NCBI RefSeq assembly: GCF_910594005.1
Contig: NC_057823.1
Coordinates: 59,704,015 to 59,768,014, forward strand
Direction: 5' to 3'
Origin: Cervus elaphus
Taxonomy: Eukaryota; Chordata; Mammalia; Artiodactyla; Cervidae
DNA length: 64,000 nt
Shown here: positions 1 to 10,490 of the stretch, in pieces
How the letters are laid out: each line of letters starts with the position of its first letter
How positions within the stretch are numbered: position 1 is the first letter of the stretch
Position numbers and translations under genes: made by a program
Notes under the pieces: generated by a model
What the model saw: only the letters and a program-made list of their open reading frames with translations
Told to the model about the DNA's origin: nothing
Databases searched by the model: none

Positions 1-101
1 AAGTCAATAACTAAACAAATCAATGAGGACAGAATATACATGTGATCCTTGGGTGGACACGGAAAGTAAAGGTTTCTGTAGATGAAATTTTCTTCAGTAT
101 T

Positions 102-236
102 GTTTATTTGTTTTTTGGTTTTTTGGACACACCATGAGGCTTGCAGTGTCTTAGTTTCCCAATCAGGGATCGAACCTGCACCCTTGGCAGTGAAAACTTG
201 AGAGTCCTCACCACTGAACCACCATAGAATTCCTGG
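102..236 (-). repeat. CHR-type tRNA-derived SINE, reverse orientation
   Basis: The sequence is the complement of the cetartiodactyl CHR SINE, ending in a T-rich tail at 102-125. The complement of the promoter B box (gggatcgaacctgc) is visible at 166-179. A short ATTGTTT direct repeat may flank it. Confidence 0.75.
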
Positions 237-840
237 AGCATTGTTTTAATTTATTCCACACATTCCTATTGTGTGTCCACAGTGTGTGGCTCCATGCTGC
301 CTTTCTTCCATGCTGTGTAGCAAAACACCACAGACATAGGAACTTAAAACAATGCACATAGATTATCTCACAGTTTCTTTGAGTCAGGAGTTAGGGGACA
401 TCTGAGTTGGGTTCTTGAAAAGAGGCTGATTGGAACTGGGTTCTCTTCTCGATTCTAGACTGGGCAAGGGTCCACTTCCAAGTCCAGTTAGGATGTTGGC
501 AGAATTCATTGCCTTGTGGCTGTAGGACTCAGGTTGTTCAAGTTCAGTGAGGAGACCAAGACTCTAGAGTGAGTCTGCTAGCAAGACAGAGTCCATTTTA
601 TTGAATTAAATCGTGTAACATAACACAGTCAGTAGAGTGACATCCCATCACTTTTTGCCATATAATGTCTGTTAGAAGCAAGCCATACAATTAGCCCACA
701 CTCTGGGGTGAGGATGAGATAAGACATGAACACCAGAAGGTGGGGACTGTGGGAGACACCATAAAGTCTGTCCAGCACAATTCCTCTAATGGAGTTGTCT
801 TACACCAAACCCTAACATCAATACCCTCTATGAACTTAAA
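237..840. other. STK32A intron with an old unnamed repeat
   Basis: About 285-800 resembles an old mammalian interspersed repeat (acttaaaacaatgcaca at the left, then ctgctagcaagacagagtc and gtgacatcccatcac). I cannot name the family with confidence. No gene is visible. Confidence 0.4.
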
Positions 841-985
841 GTGAAATTGAAAGTCGTTCTGTCGTGTCTGACTCTTTGCAACCCCATAGGCTCCTGTAGC
901 CCACCAGGACTGTAGCCCACCAGGCTCCTCTGTCCATGGATTCTCCAGGCAAGAATACAGGAGTGGGTTGCTATGCCCTCCTCTA
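841..985 (-). repeat. Bov-A-type SINE fragment, reverse
   Basis: The fragment runs from a gtgtctgactctttgcaacc segment to gcaagaatacaggagtggg. A 14-bp piece, tgtagcccaccagg, is duplicated in tandem at 895-926 compared with other copies. Confidence 0.8.
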
Positions 986-1261
986 GGCTATAACCTTAAA
1001 CACAGCCTTGAACATCTCTGTCAAGGAGGTGGTGAGGAGGTATGACCAAATGAACAGGAATGGTTCTTTCATATCTAAGAGTCTAGGATGATTTCTTCTC
1101 ACCCCTGATAGGATGATTCTCTTCAGAGTATAACTTCTTTGATTTTCAGCTCTCTACCACACACCCACTTCTCCCCAAGAAGGCCCCATGACCAAAATGA
1201 ACTGTCCAGAGAGCATATAACAGTGAAGTGAGATAATCACCTTTTAGCACATTTAATAATC

Positions 1262-1631
1262 AAGATCTACTGATGAAATTATTTGCAGGGCAGCAATGGA
1301 GACATAGACAGAGAGAACAGATTTATGGACACAGAGAGGGGGAGGAAGGAGAGAGTGTGATGTATGGAGAGAGTAACATGGAAACTTACATTACCATATG
1401 TAAAATAGATAGCCAATGGAAATTTGCTATATGACTCGGGGAACTCCAACTGAGGCTCTGTAACAACCTAGAGGGGTGGGATGGGGAGGGAGGTGGGAGG
1501 GATGTTCAAGAGGGAGGGGGAATATGTATACCTGTGGCTGATTCATGTTGAGGTTTGGCAGAAACCAACATGATTCTGTAAAGCAATCATCCTTCAATTA
1601 AAAAATTAATTCATTAAAAAAATAATAATTA
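1262..1631 (+). repeat. Ruminant L1 3' end
   Basis: It has the L1 3' UTR features seen elsewhere in this window: acaacctagaggggtggg, a purine-rich gggagggaggtgggaggg run, then tggctgattcatgttg and an A-rich tail at about 1598-1631. Confidence 0.75.
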
Positions 1632-2009
1632 AGACCTTTCTGCGATTCAGTTGTGAACCAGAATTCTTTGCTTTCATAGGCAGAGACCTTCAAGGCTGAG
1701 GTTTCACCTTTTTGTCTGACTTATACACACTGCAGCATCTTGGAAGTCACATTTTATTCCTAGGGATGATCATTCGTAGGAAAAAATAAGATCTTTCTGC
1801 AGCTAATCATTTTGGTCAATGATCACTGAGTGACAGATGAGCTTCTGATGAAGGAACTTGCCAGCACAGTGACACCCCAGCTTTCTGAAGCCTGTGCAAA
1901 TGAGTCATCTGGAGAGAGGCTTTTCTAATTCCTAAGGGTGTTTACTGCTCTCTGCTCACCATTTAATTTATACTACAATGACATGTCTCATTTTCTTAAT
2001 GGCTTAAGA

Positions 2010-2205
2010 AGAGCTATCATTCACTGTGTATATATCAAGAACTAGGCACTGTGCTAACAAGTATTTTTCACACACTGATAGTCAGCAATACCATGACAGG
2101 TTAAGTGCCTTGCCCAGTACCATGCAGTTGGTATACTATGGCCAGATTCAAACATAGGATTATCTGATTCAAAGGTCTTACTCTTAATATAGGCTCTTTT
2201 GGTTT
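2010..2205 (-). repeat. MIR SINE
   Basis: Degenerate MIR core: ctaggcactgtgctaac, aagtgccttgcccag and a diagnostic tail order. This is a mammalian-wide, old element. Confidence 0.6.
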
Positions 2206-2274
2206 CATTCTTATAAACATGATAGACCTCTTCAAAATCAGATGAGCTATTTAGTGCTATATAGCCAATACCAG

Positions 2275-2590
2275 GGCTTCCCTGATAGCTCAGTGGGTAA
2301 AGAATCTGCCTGCAATGAAGGAAACTCCAGTTCGATTCCTGGGTTGGGAAGATCTGCTGGAGAAGGGATAGGCTACCCACTCAAGAATTCCTAGGCTTCT
2401 CTTGTGGCTCAGCTGGTAAAGAATTTGCCTGCAGTGTGGGAGACTTGGGTTTGATCCCTAAGTTGGGAAGATCCCCTGAGAAGAATAAAGCTACCCACTC
2501 CAGTATTCTGGCCTGGAGAATTCCATGGACTGTACAGTCCATGAGGTTGCAAAGAGTCAGACAGGACTGAGCGACTTTCATTTCACATCC
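2275..2590 (+). repeat. Two tandem Bov-tA SINE units
   Basis: A truncated unit (2275-2392) is followed directly by a complete one (2393-2590), each starting with a gctt-ccctggtggctcag-like head and containing the tRNA B box region. The second ends in gactgagcgactttcattt. Confidence 0.85.
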
Positions 2591-2612
2591 AATAGCAACT
2601 AACATTAGTTTC

Positions 2613-2668
2613 AGTTCAATTCAGTCACACAGTCGCGTCTGACTCTTTGTGACCCCATGAATCACAGC
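2613..2668 (-). repeat. BovB 3'-end fragment
   Basis: Contains cagttcaattcagtcaca and cgtctgactctttgtgacc, the complement of the BovB LINE 3' terminus. Confidence 0.7.
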
Positions 2669-2698
2669 ATTAGTTTAGACACATATTTTTAGTTGGTG

Positions 2699-3413
2699 TG
2701 TGTTATGGGTTGAGTTGTGTGTCCCTCCCCCCGCCCACCAACACACACACAAAAGGTATGTTGAAGTCCTAATCCCTAGAATCTCAGCATGTGACCTTAT
2801 TAGGAAATAGGAAAGCTTCCCAGGTGGTTCAGTGGTAAAGAATCTGCCTGCCAATGCAGAAGATGCAAGAGATGTGGGTTAGAACCCCTTGGTCAGGAAG
2901 AGCCCCTGGAAGAGGAAATGGCAACCTACTCCAGTATTCTTGCCTGGGAAATCCCATGGACAGAGGAGCCTGGTGGGCTACAGTCCAGGGAGTCACAAAG
3001 AGTCAGACATGACAGAGCGACTGAGCACATAAGCACAGAGGTAATCAAGTAAAAATGAGTTAATGAAGGTGGACCCTAATGTAACTTGTGTTATCAAAAG
3101 TGGAAATGCGGACTTAGAGATAGACACACACAGAAAAGGAAGACGATGTGAAGAGACACAGGGAGAACTCCATGTGAAGATGAAGGACTGGAGTGATGTG
3201 TCTATAAGCCCAGGAAGGCTAAAGATTGCCAACAAACCAACACAAGCCAAGAAGAAGCGAGGAAGTCCCTCACGTACAGGTTTCAAAAGGAGGAGGACCT
3301 GATGACACCTTGATTTCAGACTTCTAGCCTCCAGAACCATGATATATATTTGTTTTTTCTTAAGCCACCTATTTTGCAGTGCTTTGTTACAGCAGCCCTA
3401 GCAAACTTATACA
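2699..3413 (+). repeat. MLT1-type ERVL-MaLR LTR split by a SINE
   Basis: The left part (2699-2810) has gggttgagttgtgtgtccc and tatgttgaagtcctaatcc; the right part (3037-3413) has gactggagtgatgtgtct, ttgatttcagacttctagcc and ttgttacagcagccctag. Together they form one solitary LTR of a mammalian MaLR element, interrupted by the SINE at 2812-3036. No retroviral coding sequence is present. The 3063-3302 ORF is LTR sequence, not a gene. Confidence 0.7.
2812..3036 (+). repeat. Bov-tA SINE inside the LTR
   Basis: A full unit from gcttcccaggtggttcagtg to gacagagcgactgagcac. It splits the older LTR and so is younger than it. Confidence 0.85.
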
Positions 3414-4587
3414 GTGTGTTTTTACAGTTCTCTTAGAGGCTAAAATGTCAACCTTTGCTTCTCTAGCACATGCTGCTCAGAGCAGCTTCTGCTTCCCTCC
3501 TGATATGATGCTCCAAATACATTATGGGATGGGAGACCAGATAACAAAACTTATTAGAACTGTTTATAAAAGTGCAGTAACCTAAGAGGGAAATCCGATA
3601 AGTCAAATCCATTAGCTTTCGTATATGGTAAACTATTTTACGTTGCCCAGAGACTATCTCTGCTTACTTCCGTATTTCTGATTTGGTGAGATATTTCAGC
3701 TATCTCCGGTCTTTTAATAACATGTCTCTAGCCCACGGGGTTTTGTTTTGCACTTAAATATGTCTAGACGAAGTTCAACCTTTTCTGATTTACCAAAGCA
3801 GCACATCCAGTATATGAGAAAATTAAAAGTCTAAAAATAATTACAGATTGTCTGATCTCTGTATGACTCCTGCTCTGTGTGAAGTTGCCTTTCTTCCTCT
3901 CAGTACACTGATAATATTTTGTTCATGGCAGTGGGATGATGGTTTGGCTTCCGGCTGCCATTTTCTGTGGGCTGGTTAAGAAAATGCCCTTCCTTTTTAT
4001 TTTGGTAAATCTTCTCTTCAGGAGTTTACAAGCTTTCTGCAAGTCTTCACTTCCTAACTGCCACAGCAGAAGGGCTACTTGAGCCTCAAAAGCAAAATGG
4101 TAGTGTGGTAATGAGGGTATTAGGTTGATGTGTTCTATTCAGCACCTGCTCCCGAGCTACTGAATAATGAATGAGCATCAGTTACACATTGTGAAAACAG
4201 GAGACTCTGCCTGTTTTGTGCTGTGTGTCAGGCAGTTCTGAAAGGAGCTTTGAAACTGTGCTTCTCATACGAGGGCACCCATTTGTGAAAACCCACGTGA
4301 AAAAGTCCAAGAACTGCTCGTTTCCAGGTCAACATTTAACTTGCCTGTGCCCAACTTTTAAGTTTCTCTAAGGTTAAGAGTTTTGTTAATATGCAACCCG
4401 TGCCTTGGTCCAAATTAAATTTTACTTTGCCTAGCATACATTTTAGCCCAAAGCTGAAGCATCATTCTTTCAGGGTTAGTCATTTAACGCATGGTATTGA
4501 TGACTTATTCATGTGCCAGGCAAACAACTCTTGATTGGAGTTTTTTTAATTCATTAACTATGTTATTTGTTTATTCACATGTGTATT

Positions 4588-5118
4588 GTTGTTGACATTT
4601 TATTGAAGTATAGTTGATTTACAATGATGTTGCATTAGTTTTGGGTGTACAGCAAAGTGATTCAGATAAATATACATATATATTCTTTTTCAGATTCTTT
4701 TCCATTATTATTAGATGATATTGAATATAGTTCCCTGTGCTATACAGTAGGTCCTTGTTGGTTATCTATTCTATATATAGTTGTGCATATATGTTAATCC
4801 CAAGCTCCCAATTTATCCCTTCCTCTCTTTTCCCTGTTGTAACCATAAGTTTGGTAAGACTGACCTGGCCTCAGCTCAGCTCTCTTGCTGCTGCTTCAAC
4901 CACTCTCTCCCCTTTCTCACATGTTCTGATCACAAAGGCCTCTGTTCTGCTACAGGATATGACAAACTTCCACTTTAGAGTCTGTCTAAGTATAGACAGA
5001 CTCTTTGTCTGTGAATCTGTCTCTGTTTTGTCAATAAGTTCATCTGTGTTTTAGACTCCACCTATAAGTGATATCATGTGATACTTGTCTTTTCTGTCTG
5101 ACTTTACTCAATATGAAG
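4588..5118 (-). repeat. Old L1 3' end with a 150-bp insertion
   Basis: Complement of an L1 3' region: ttattgaagtatagttgatt at left, then tatacagtaggtccttg and, after an interruption at 4854-5004, aagtgatatcatgtgatac at right. The interrupting segment is not L1 sequence; see the inverted repeat entry. Confidence 0.75.
4855..4980 (+). repeat. Left arm of a 125-bp inverted repeat
   Basis: It matches the reverse complement of about 5367-5490 at roughly 83-85% by eye, sharing ctcagctctcttg, tctctcccctttct and ggcctctgttctgctacag-like blocks. It sits inside the L1 and ends in a perfect 11-bp hairpin at 4978-5003. Confidence 0.7.
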
Positions 5119-5366
5119 AGTTTTTGAAGCATAGAATCATGGTTTCTGTCCCCTCAGAGCTTATAGTTTGGTTGAGGAGATGGAAAAAAAATGTAATACA
5201 GAAACATAAACAAAGAACAGAGGTATAAATTACCATATTAGGTACAGCGTTTGTTAAATGCTTTCTGGGAAATAAAGATCTAAGGAAAAGCATGCAGGTT
5301 TGGGGAGACTGGGCGACTTTAGCATCATGCTGGAAGAAGCCTCGCCAGTAGGTGGCATTTGAGCTC

Positions 5367-5490
5367 TAAGGTGGAAGGTTGTTACTTCCTGTAGTAGAAC
5401 AGAGTCCTCTGTGGTCAGAACAGGTAAGAAAGGGGAGAGAGATGTTGAAGAAGCCACAAGAGAGCTGAGCCAAGGGCAGGTCCTCTTACC
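5367..5490 (-). repeat. Right arm of the 125-bp inverted repeat
   Basis: This is the inverted partner of 4855-4980, separated by about 386 bp. It lies in unique-looking or old-repeat sequence, so it is the likelier source copy. Confidence 0.65.
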
Positions 5491-5744
5491 GTGTTCAAGT
5501 AAATGCTCTAGTTCAAGGCTATTTCTTATTTGTGCTTTAGTGAAAATACAGAGCCAGTTTTTAAAGGAGACTTACTTGAATTTGTTATCAGCTTGGAGAT
5601 AAGGATAGGGCATTCACAGTGGGTAGTAAGACAATAAAAATGCAAATGATAGAGAATGGGCCTCATTAGCTCTTCTAGATATCAGGGCAGGAAAGAGCCT
5701 GGAGATTATTAGTTCAACTTGCTCCCTCTGTAGGGAAGGGATCA

Positions 5745-6240
5745 GCATACTTTTTCTGTAAAAGGCTAGATAGAGAATGTTTTAGACTTAATAGGCTGTA
5801 CAGTCTGCCCCAACTCATCGACTCTGCCCCTGAAGAGTGGAGGCAGCCACAGATAACATGAAAGCATAGAACATGATTGTGTTGCAACAAAACCTTCAGT
5901 TCAGTTCAGTCGCTCAGTCATGTCCGACTCTTTGCGACCCCGTAAATCACAGCATGCCAGGCCTCCCTGTCCATCAGCAACTCCCGGAGTTTACTCAAAC
6001 TCATGTCCATCAAGTCGGTGATGCCATCCAGCCATCTCATCCTCTGTCATCCCCTTCTCCTCCTGCCCCCAGACCTTACAGATACTGAAATGTGAATTTC
6101 ACATGATTCTTTGTGTCATAAAATGGCATTCATCTTTGATTTTTCAATCATTTAGAAATGTAAAGTCCCTTTGCAGCTTATAGCCATACAAAAAACAGAT
6201 GATGTGCTACATTTTGGCCACAGGCCACAGTCTGTCAACC
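5745..6240 (+). repeat. Old hAT-like DNA element split by BovB
   Basis: The left part reads gcatactttttctgtaaaa and aggctgtacagtctgcccc; the right part reads cattttggccacaggccaca and ends tctgtcaaccccgga. The halves are split by a BovB fragment at 5894-6072. I do not give a family name. Confidence 0.45.
5894..6075 (-). repeat. BovB LINE fragment
   Basis: Complement of the BovB 3' end: cagttcagttcagtcgctca then tgatgccatccagccatct. An ACCTT repeat may be part of a target-site duplication. Confidence 0.85.
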
Positions 6241-6354
6241 CCGGAACAGATGCTAAAACTGTGGCCCAGAGGAACGAGTGATATGAAGGTCACAAAGCAA
6301 ATCAGAGTCAAGGCTAAGATAAGAAATCATGTGTTCTAGCTGTTGGGCTGGTGG

Positions 6355-6675
6355 TGGTTGTTGTTCAGTCGCTCAGTCATGTCAGACTCTTTGCGACCCC
6401 ATGTCCTTCACCAGCACGCCAGGCTTCCCTGTCCTTCACCATCTCCCAGAGCTTGCTCAAACTCATGTCCATTGAGCTGGTGATGCCATCCAACCATCTC
6501 ATCCTCTGTCATCCCCTTCTCCTCCTGCCTTCAATCTTTCCCAGCATCAGGGTCTTTTCTAACGAGTCAGCTCTTCGCATCAGGTGGCCAAAGTATTAGA
6601 GCTTCAGCATCAGTCCTTCCAATGAATATTCAGGATTGATTTCCTTTAGGATGGACTAGTTTGATCTCCAAGGCT
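6355..6675 (-). repeat. BovB LINE fragment
   Basis: About 320 bp of the BovB 3' region in reverse, extending further 5' than the copy at 5894 and ending near ggatggactagtttgatctc. Confidence 0.85.
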
Positions 6676-6727
6676 AGTACTTTTTAAAAAATAGCGTCTT
6701 CATTGATGATAAAAGGAAGAAGATATT

Positions 6728-6950
6728 TGTTGTTGTTCAGTCACTAACTTGTGTTTGACTCTTTGCGACCCCATGGACTGCAACACTCCAGGCTCCCCTG
6801 TCCTTCACTATCTCCCAGAGTTCGCTCAAATTCATGTCCATTGCGTCAGTGACGCCATCCAACCATCTCATTCTCTGCCACCCCCTCTCCTTTTGCTTTC
6901 AATCTTCCCCAGCATCAGGGTCTTTTCCAATGAGTTGGCTTTTTGCGTCA
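6728..6950 (-). repeat. BovB LINE fragment
   Basis: About 220 bp of BovB 3' sequence in the same orientation as its three neighbours, ending near gagttggctttttgcgtcag. Confidence 0.85.
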
Positions 6951-7004
6951 GTTAAACATCAGTTTTTTACTATCTGTCCTTTCCTACACTAATACTTCCC
7001 AATT

Positions 7005-7185
7005 ATTTGTTCAATATTTTCTGAAAGTTAGTTGAACAATTACTCTGTGCCAGATACTAAACTAAAAGTTCTGCATGTGCCATCTCACTAAAGCTTCACA
7101 ATGGCTCTATAAAGCAGATACTATCACTGTCCTCTGTTTACAGATTCAGGAGGGCTGAGTCTCAGAAGCTTACTGCAAACATGTT
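7005..7185 (-). repeat. MIR/L2-class old repeat
   Basis: The pattern tctgtgccagatactaaact, cctctgtttacagattcagg and gagtctcagaagctta follows the MIR consensus order. Confidence 0.55.
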
Positions 7186-7541
7186 TCTAGTCTCAATAGA
7201 AAACTAATTCACATGAGACTAAACAATAAAGGGGCTTTATTATCTTATGATACTTGAAAGTCCAGATGTATGCCAGACTCATAGGCTATCTTGATCCAAC
7301 ACATCAGCCTTGGATTCCATGCTAACTCGTTTACATTCTATGAATCACACACCTTCTGGAAGCTTTCTTCAGGACAGCAAGGAAGCTTCTTCCTCAGAGG
7401 CCCATAGGGTAACTCTTGTCCCTGCTCAGTGGCTTAACTAGGGTTACAGCCCACTCCCGAACCAATAACCGGAACTATGGCATAACCCTGAGTAGCTTAG
7501 CCCTGAGTCATAGAACTGTCTCCTGAAGTCAAGCATGGGAT

Positions 7542-8509
7542 CAGTTCAATTCAGTTAAGTCGCTAAGTCGTGTCCGACTCTTTGCAACCCCATGCAGCAT
7601 GCCAGGCCTCCCTGTCCATCACCAACCCCCAGAGTTTACTCAAACTCATGCCCATCTAGTCGGTGATGCCATCCAGCCATCTCATCCTCTGTCATCCCCT
7701 TCTCCTCCTGCCCTCAATCCCTCCCAGCATCAAGGTCTTTTCCAATGAGTCAACTCTTCGCATGAGGGGGCCAAAGTATTGGAGTTTCAGCTTCAGCATC
7801 AGTCCTTCCAATGAACATCCAGGACTGATCTTCTTTAGGATGGACTGGTTGGATCTCCTTGCAGTCCAAGGGACTCTCAAGAGTCTTCTCCAACACCACA
7901 GTTCAAAAGCATCGATTTTTTGGCACTCAGCTTTCCTCACAGTCCACCTCTCACATCCATACATGACCACTGGAAAAACCATAGCCTTGACTAGATGGAC
8001 CTTTGTTGGCAAAGTAATATCACTGCTTTTTAATATGCTGCCTAGTTTGGTCCTTCCAAAGAGTAAGCATCTTTTAATTTCTTGGCTGCAATCACCATCT
8101 GCAGTGATTTTGGAGCCCCCCAAAACAAAGTCTGTCACTGTTTCCACTGTTTCCCCATCTATTTGCCATGAAGTGATGGGACCGGATGCCATGATCTTAG
8201 TTTTCTGAATGTTGAGCTTTAAGCCAACTTTTTCACTCTCCTCTTTCACTTTCATCAAGAGGCTTCACTTTCTGCCATAAGGGTGGTGTCATCTACATAT
8301 CTGAGGTTATTGATATTTCTGCCGGCAATCTTGATTCCAGCTTGTGCTTCTTCCAGCCCAGCGTTTCTCATGATGTGCTCTGCACATAAGTTAAATAAGC
8401 AGGGTGACAATATACAGCCTTGACATACTCCTTTTCCTATCTGGAACCAGTCTGTTGTCCATGTCCAGTTCTAACTGTTGCTTCCTGACCTGCATACAGG
8501 TTTCTCACT
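7542..8509 (-). mobile_element. BovB (RTE-class) LINE fragment with reverse-transcriptase remnant
   Basis: Nearly 1 kb of the BovB 3' half in reverse. On the - strand, 8258-7692 is open for 188 codons and encodes the C-terminal part of the RTE polymerase (blocks KLNIQKTKIMASGPITSW, LVKAMVFPVVMYGCERWT and WCWRRLLRVPWTARRSN). The catalytic motif reads YVDD at 8288-8299 in another frame, because about 13 bp appear missing near 8260 compared with the BovB consensus I remember. The fragment lacks the endonuclease and the 5' half, so it is inactive. The 181-codon + strand ORF over it is antisense shadow. Confidence 0.9.
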
Positions 8510-8679
8510 GTGTGGATCACAATAAACTGTGGAAAATTCTGAAAGCATGGGATAGATTTCCCCAAAACAAAGGGACTACAGTATATATGTGTGTGTGGCA
8601 GAGAGGTTAAATACACAAATGAAGTGAAATGATTAAGAGAATGAAGAATACATGTTACGAAGGCAATTGTAATGTACAT

Positions 8680-8790
8680 TATACAAAGTTATAACTTGCC
8701 CAAGGTCCCAGAACTAGCAAATTTTCAGCTGAGATTTGTAACTGGGTGGTTTGACTCCAGAGCCCACATTCTCAACATCTAGGTTCTACT
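8680..8790 (+). repeat. MIR fragment
   Basis: Contains aacttgcccaaggtcccaga and a gactccagagcccacattct-like end, the conserved half of MIR. Confidence 0.6.
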
Positions 8791-10329
8791 GCTTCCCAAA
8801 TAAACCTAATAATGCCTGGAGATGGATAGATGGATAGAACAATTTGTGATTGGGACTGTTACCAACTTTATTCTACTCATACACGTACACAATTACATAG
8901 TACAGTACCATATACCATATACATGACTCATATTTAGTCTGTGTACTGGTACAGCCGTACCCATTGTAAAACTACTAAAATTCTTGTATTTCAGTGTAGT
9001 CGTTGATAGGGAGCTGCTGCCTGAGCTTTCCTGTTACCCACTTCCTTTCGTGCCCCGCTTTGTTCTGTCTTCTGTTCTCTCACCCACAAAATCCCTTGAT
9101 CCAGCAGCTGAAGTGCTAACTCCTGACCCAACAGGGGTCTCTTAGGTTCTGCTTATGTGCCTCCACTAGCATTCCGATGACAGGCTTTGTTACCATCAAT
9201 GGACCACAACTGATCTTGTTCCTTTCTGGTTCCTCTTATTTTGTAGACTCTTTTCCTTCCCCTAACTAGTACATCTCCTTCCTTAAGATTTCCTGGGTTT
9301 GAGTGGAAGACCCAGGAGACCTGAGTTCAGGCCAGTCTCTGTGGCTGAGTGATAGTTACTCCGTGTCCTTGCCTCCTTGGGTACAGAATGCGTAAATGTT
9401 GCTTACGATTCTAGCTATGTGAATCCAAATTAAAGAAAACAGTGGTAATGAAGAGCACTGCTGACAAACACAAAGCTGTAAGGCAGGAAACCTTGTCATC
9501 TAAATATTCTGCCTTCAAAGACTACAAAATGGTTAAAAATCTCAAGTTTCTGGGATGGTGGTACATGGCCATATTTCTCAAACCGGAGTGTCTGTACTAT
9601 TGTACTGTTGGGGATTCATCTTCCTTAAACAATAGAGTTATCCAGAACAAGAAAGAAAGACTTCTTATATTAAAAGAGATATGGATTTATTAATATTATA
9701 GAGTAGGGTGCAAAGTCTATATGATTTTCATATATAAAATAGAAATGATGAAAAAAATAAACTTGCTGCAGACCAATTTTAACCACACTTCATACCCCTG
9801 GGTATGTTAGGACATTCTCTGCTGAGAGGGAGTAAGATATGAATATTTGCAATGTAAACTAAGATTGTACCTCTCAATCTTTGATTATAATTCCAGTTCT
9901 GTCTTACTTTTAATCTTGAGCCATCTCTGAGCTCCCCCTTCTTCATTCGCAAAAATGGGTGTAATATCTAAGTTATGGATATTATTGTTGTAAGCAATAA
10001 GATCAATGTTGTCTCTCAAGTGCCTGCCACAGCATGGACAATAAATATTAACTATAACCACTCTCGTGACTCATGGGAAGTACATCAGTTTGAAACATTA
10101 TTATGGACTAGCCTCAAACACCTATTACTGTGGCCAAGCAGGCATTACTAATCAATCTTTCCCCTTGGGTGTTGAGGCCCTTTACCAACACAGTCTGAAA
10201 ACCTTCAGACCCTTTACTTCATTTCCTTGTAATGGCTTCTGTAACTAATACTCCCTTGAACAAATTGTGGGAAGGGCTGGAATTGAACAACAAAAAGAAT
10301 TAGCCAGAAAGTTGCTAAGAGAATAAATG
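8791..10329. other. STK32A intron, no feature recognised
   Basis: AT-rich intronic sequence. The ORFs at 9442-9693 and 10066-10248 have no domain or splice context and are treated as chance. Confidence 0.5.
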
Positions 10330-10490
10330 TTAAAAGTTCTCATCATAACAGAAAAAATTCATAACTATGTGTGGTGATGGATGCTAACTAGACATATTGT
10401 GGTGATCATTTCAGAATACACACAAATACTGAATTATTATATGGACATCTGAAACAAGTACATGTCAATTATTTCTCAGTTGAAGCAACC
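10330..10490 (+). repeat. Old L1 3' end
   Basis: The order aaaagttctcatcata, tgtggtgatggatgctaact and tgtcaattatttctcagttg matches old L1M 3' ends. Confidence 0.6.

Noticed and set aside
3063..3302. Basic 79-codon ORF
   Set aside because: It lies inside an MLT1-type LTR whose non-coding sequence explains it.
7663..8208. 181-codon + strand ORF
   Set aside because: It is the antisense shadow of the BovB polymerase remnant on the - strand.
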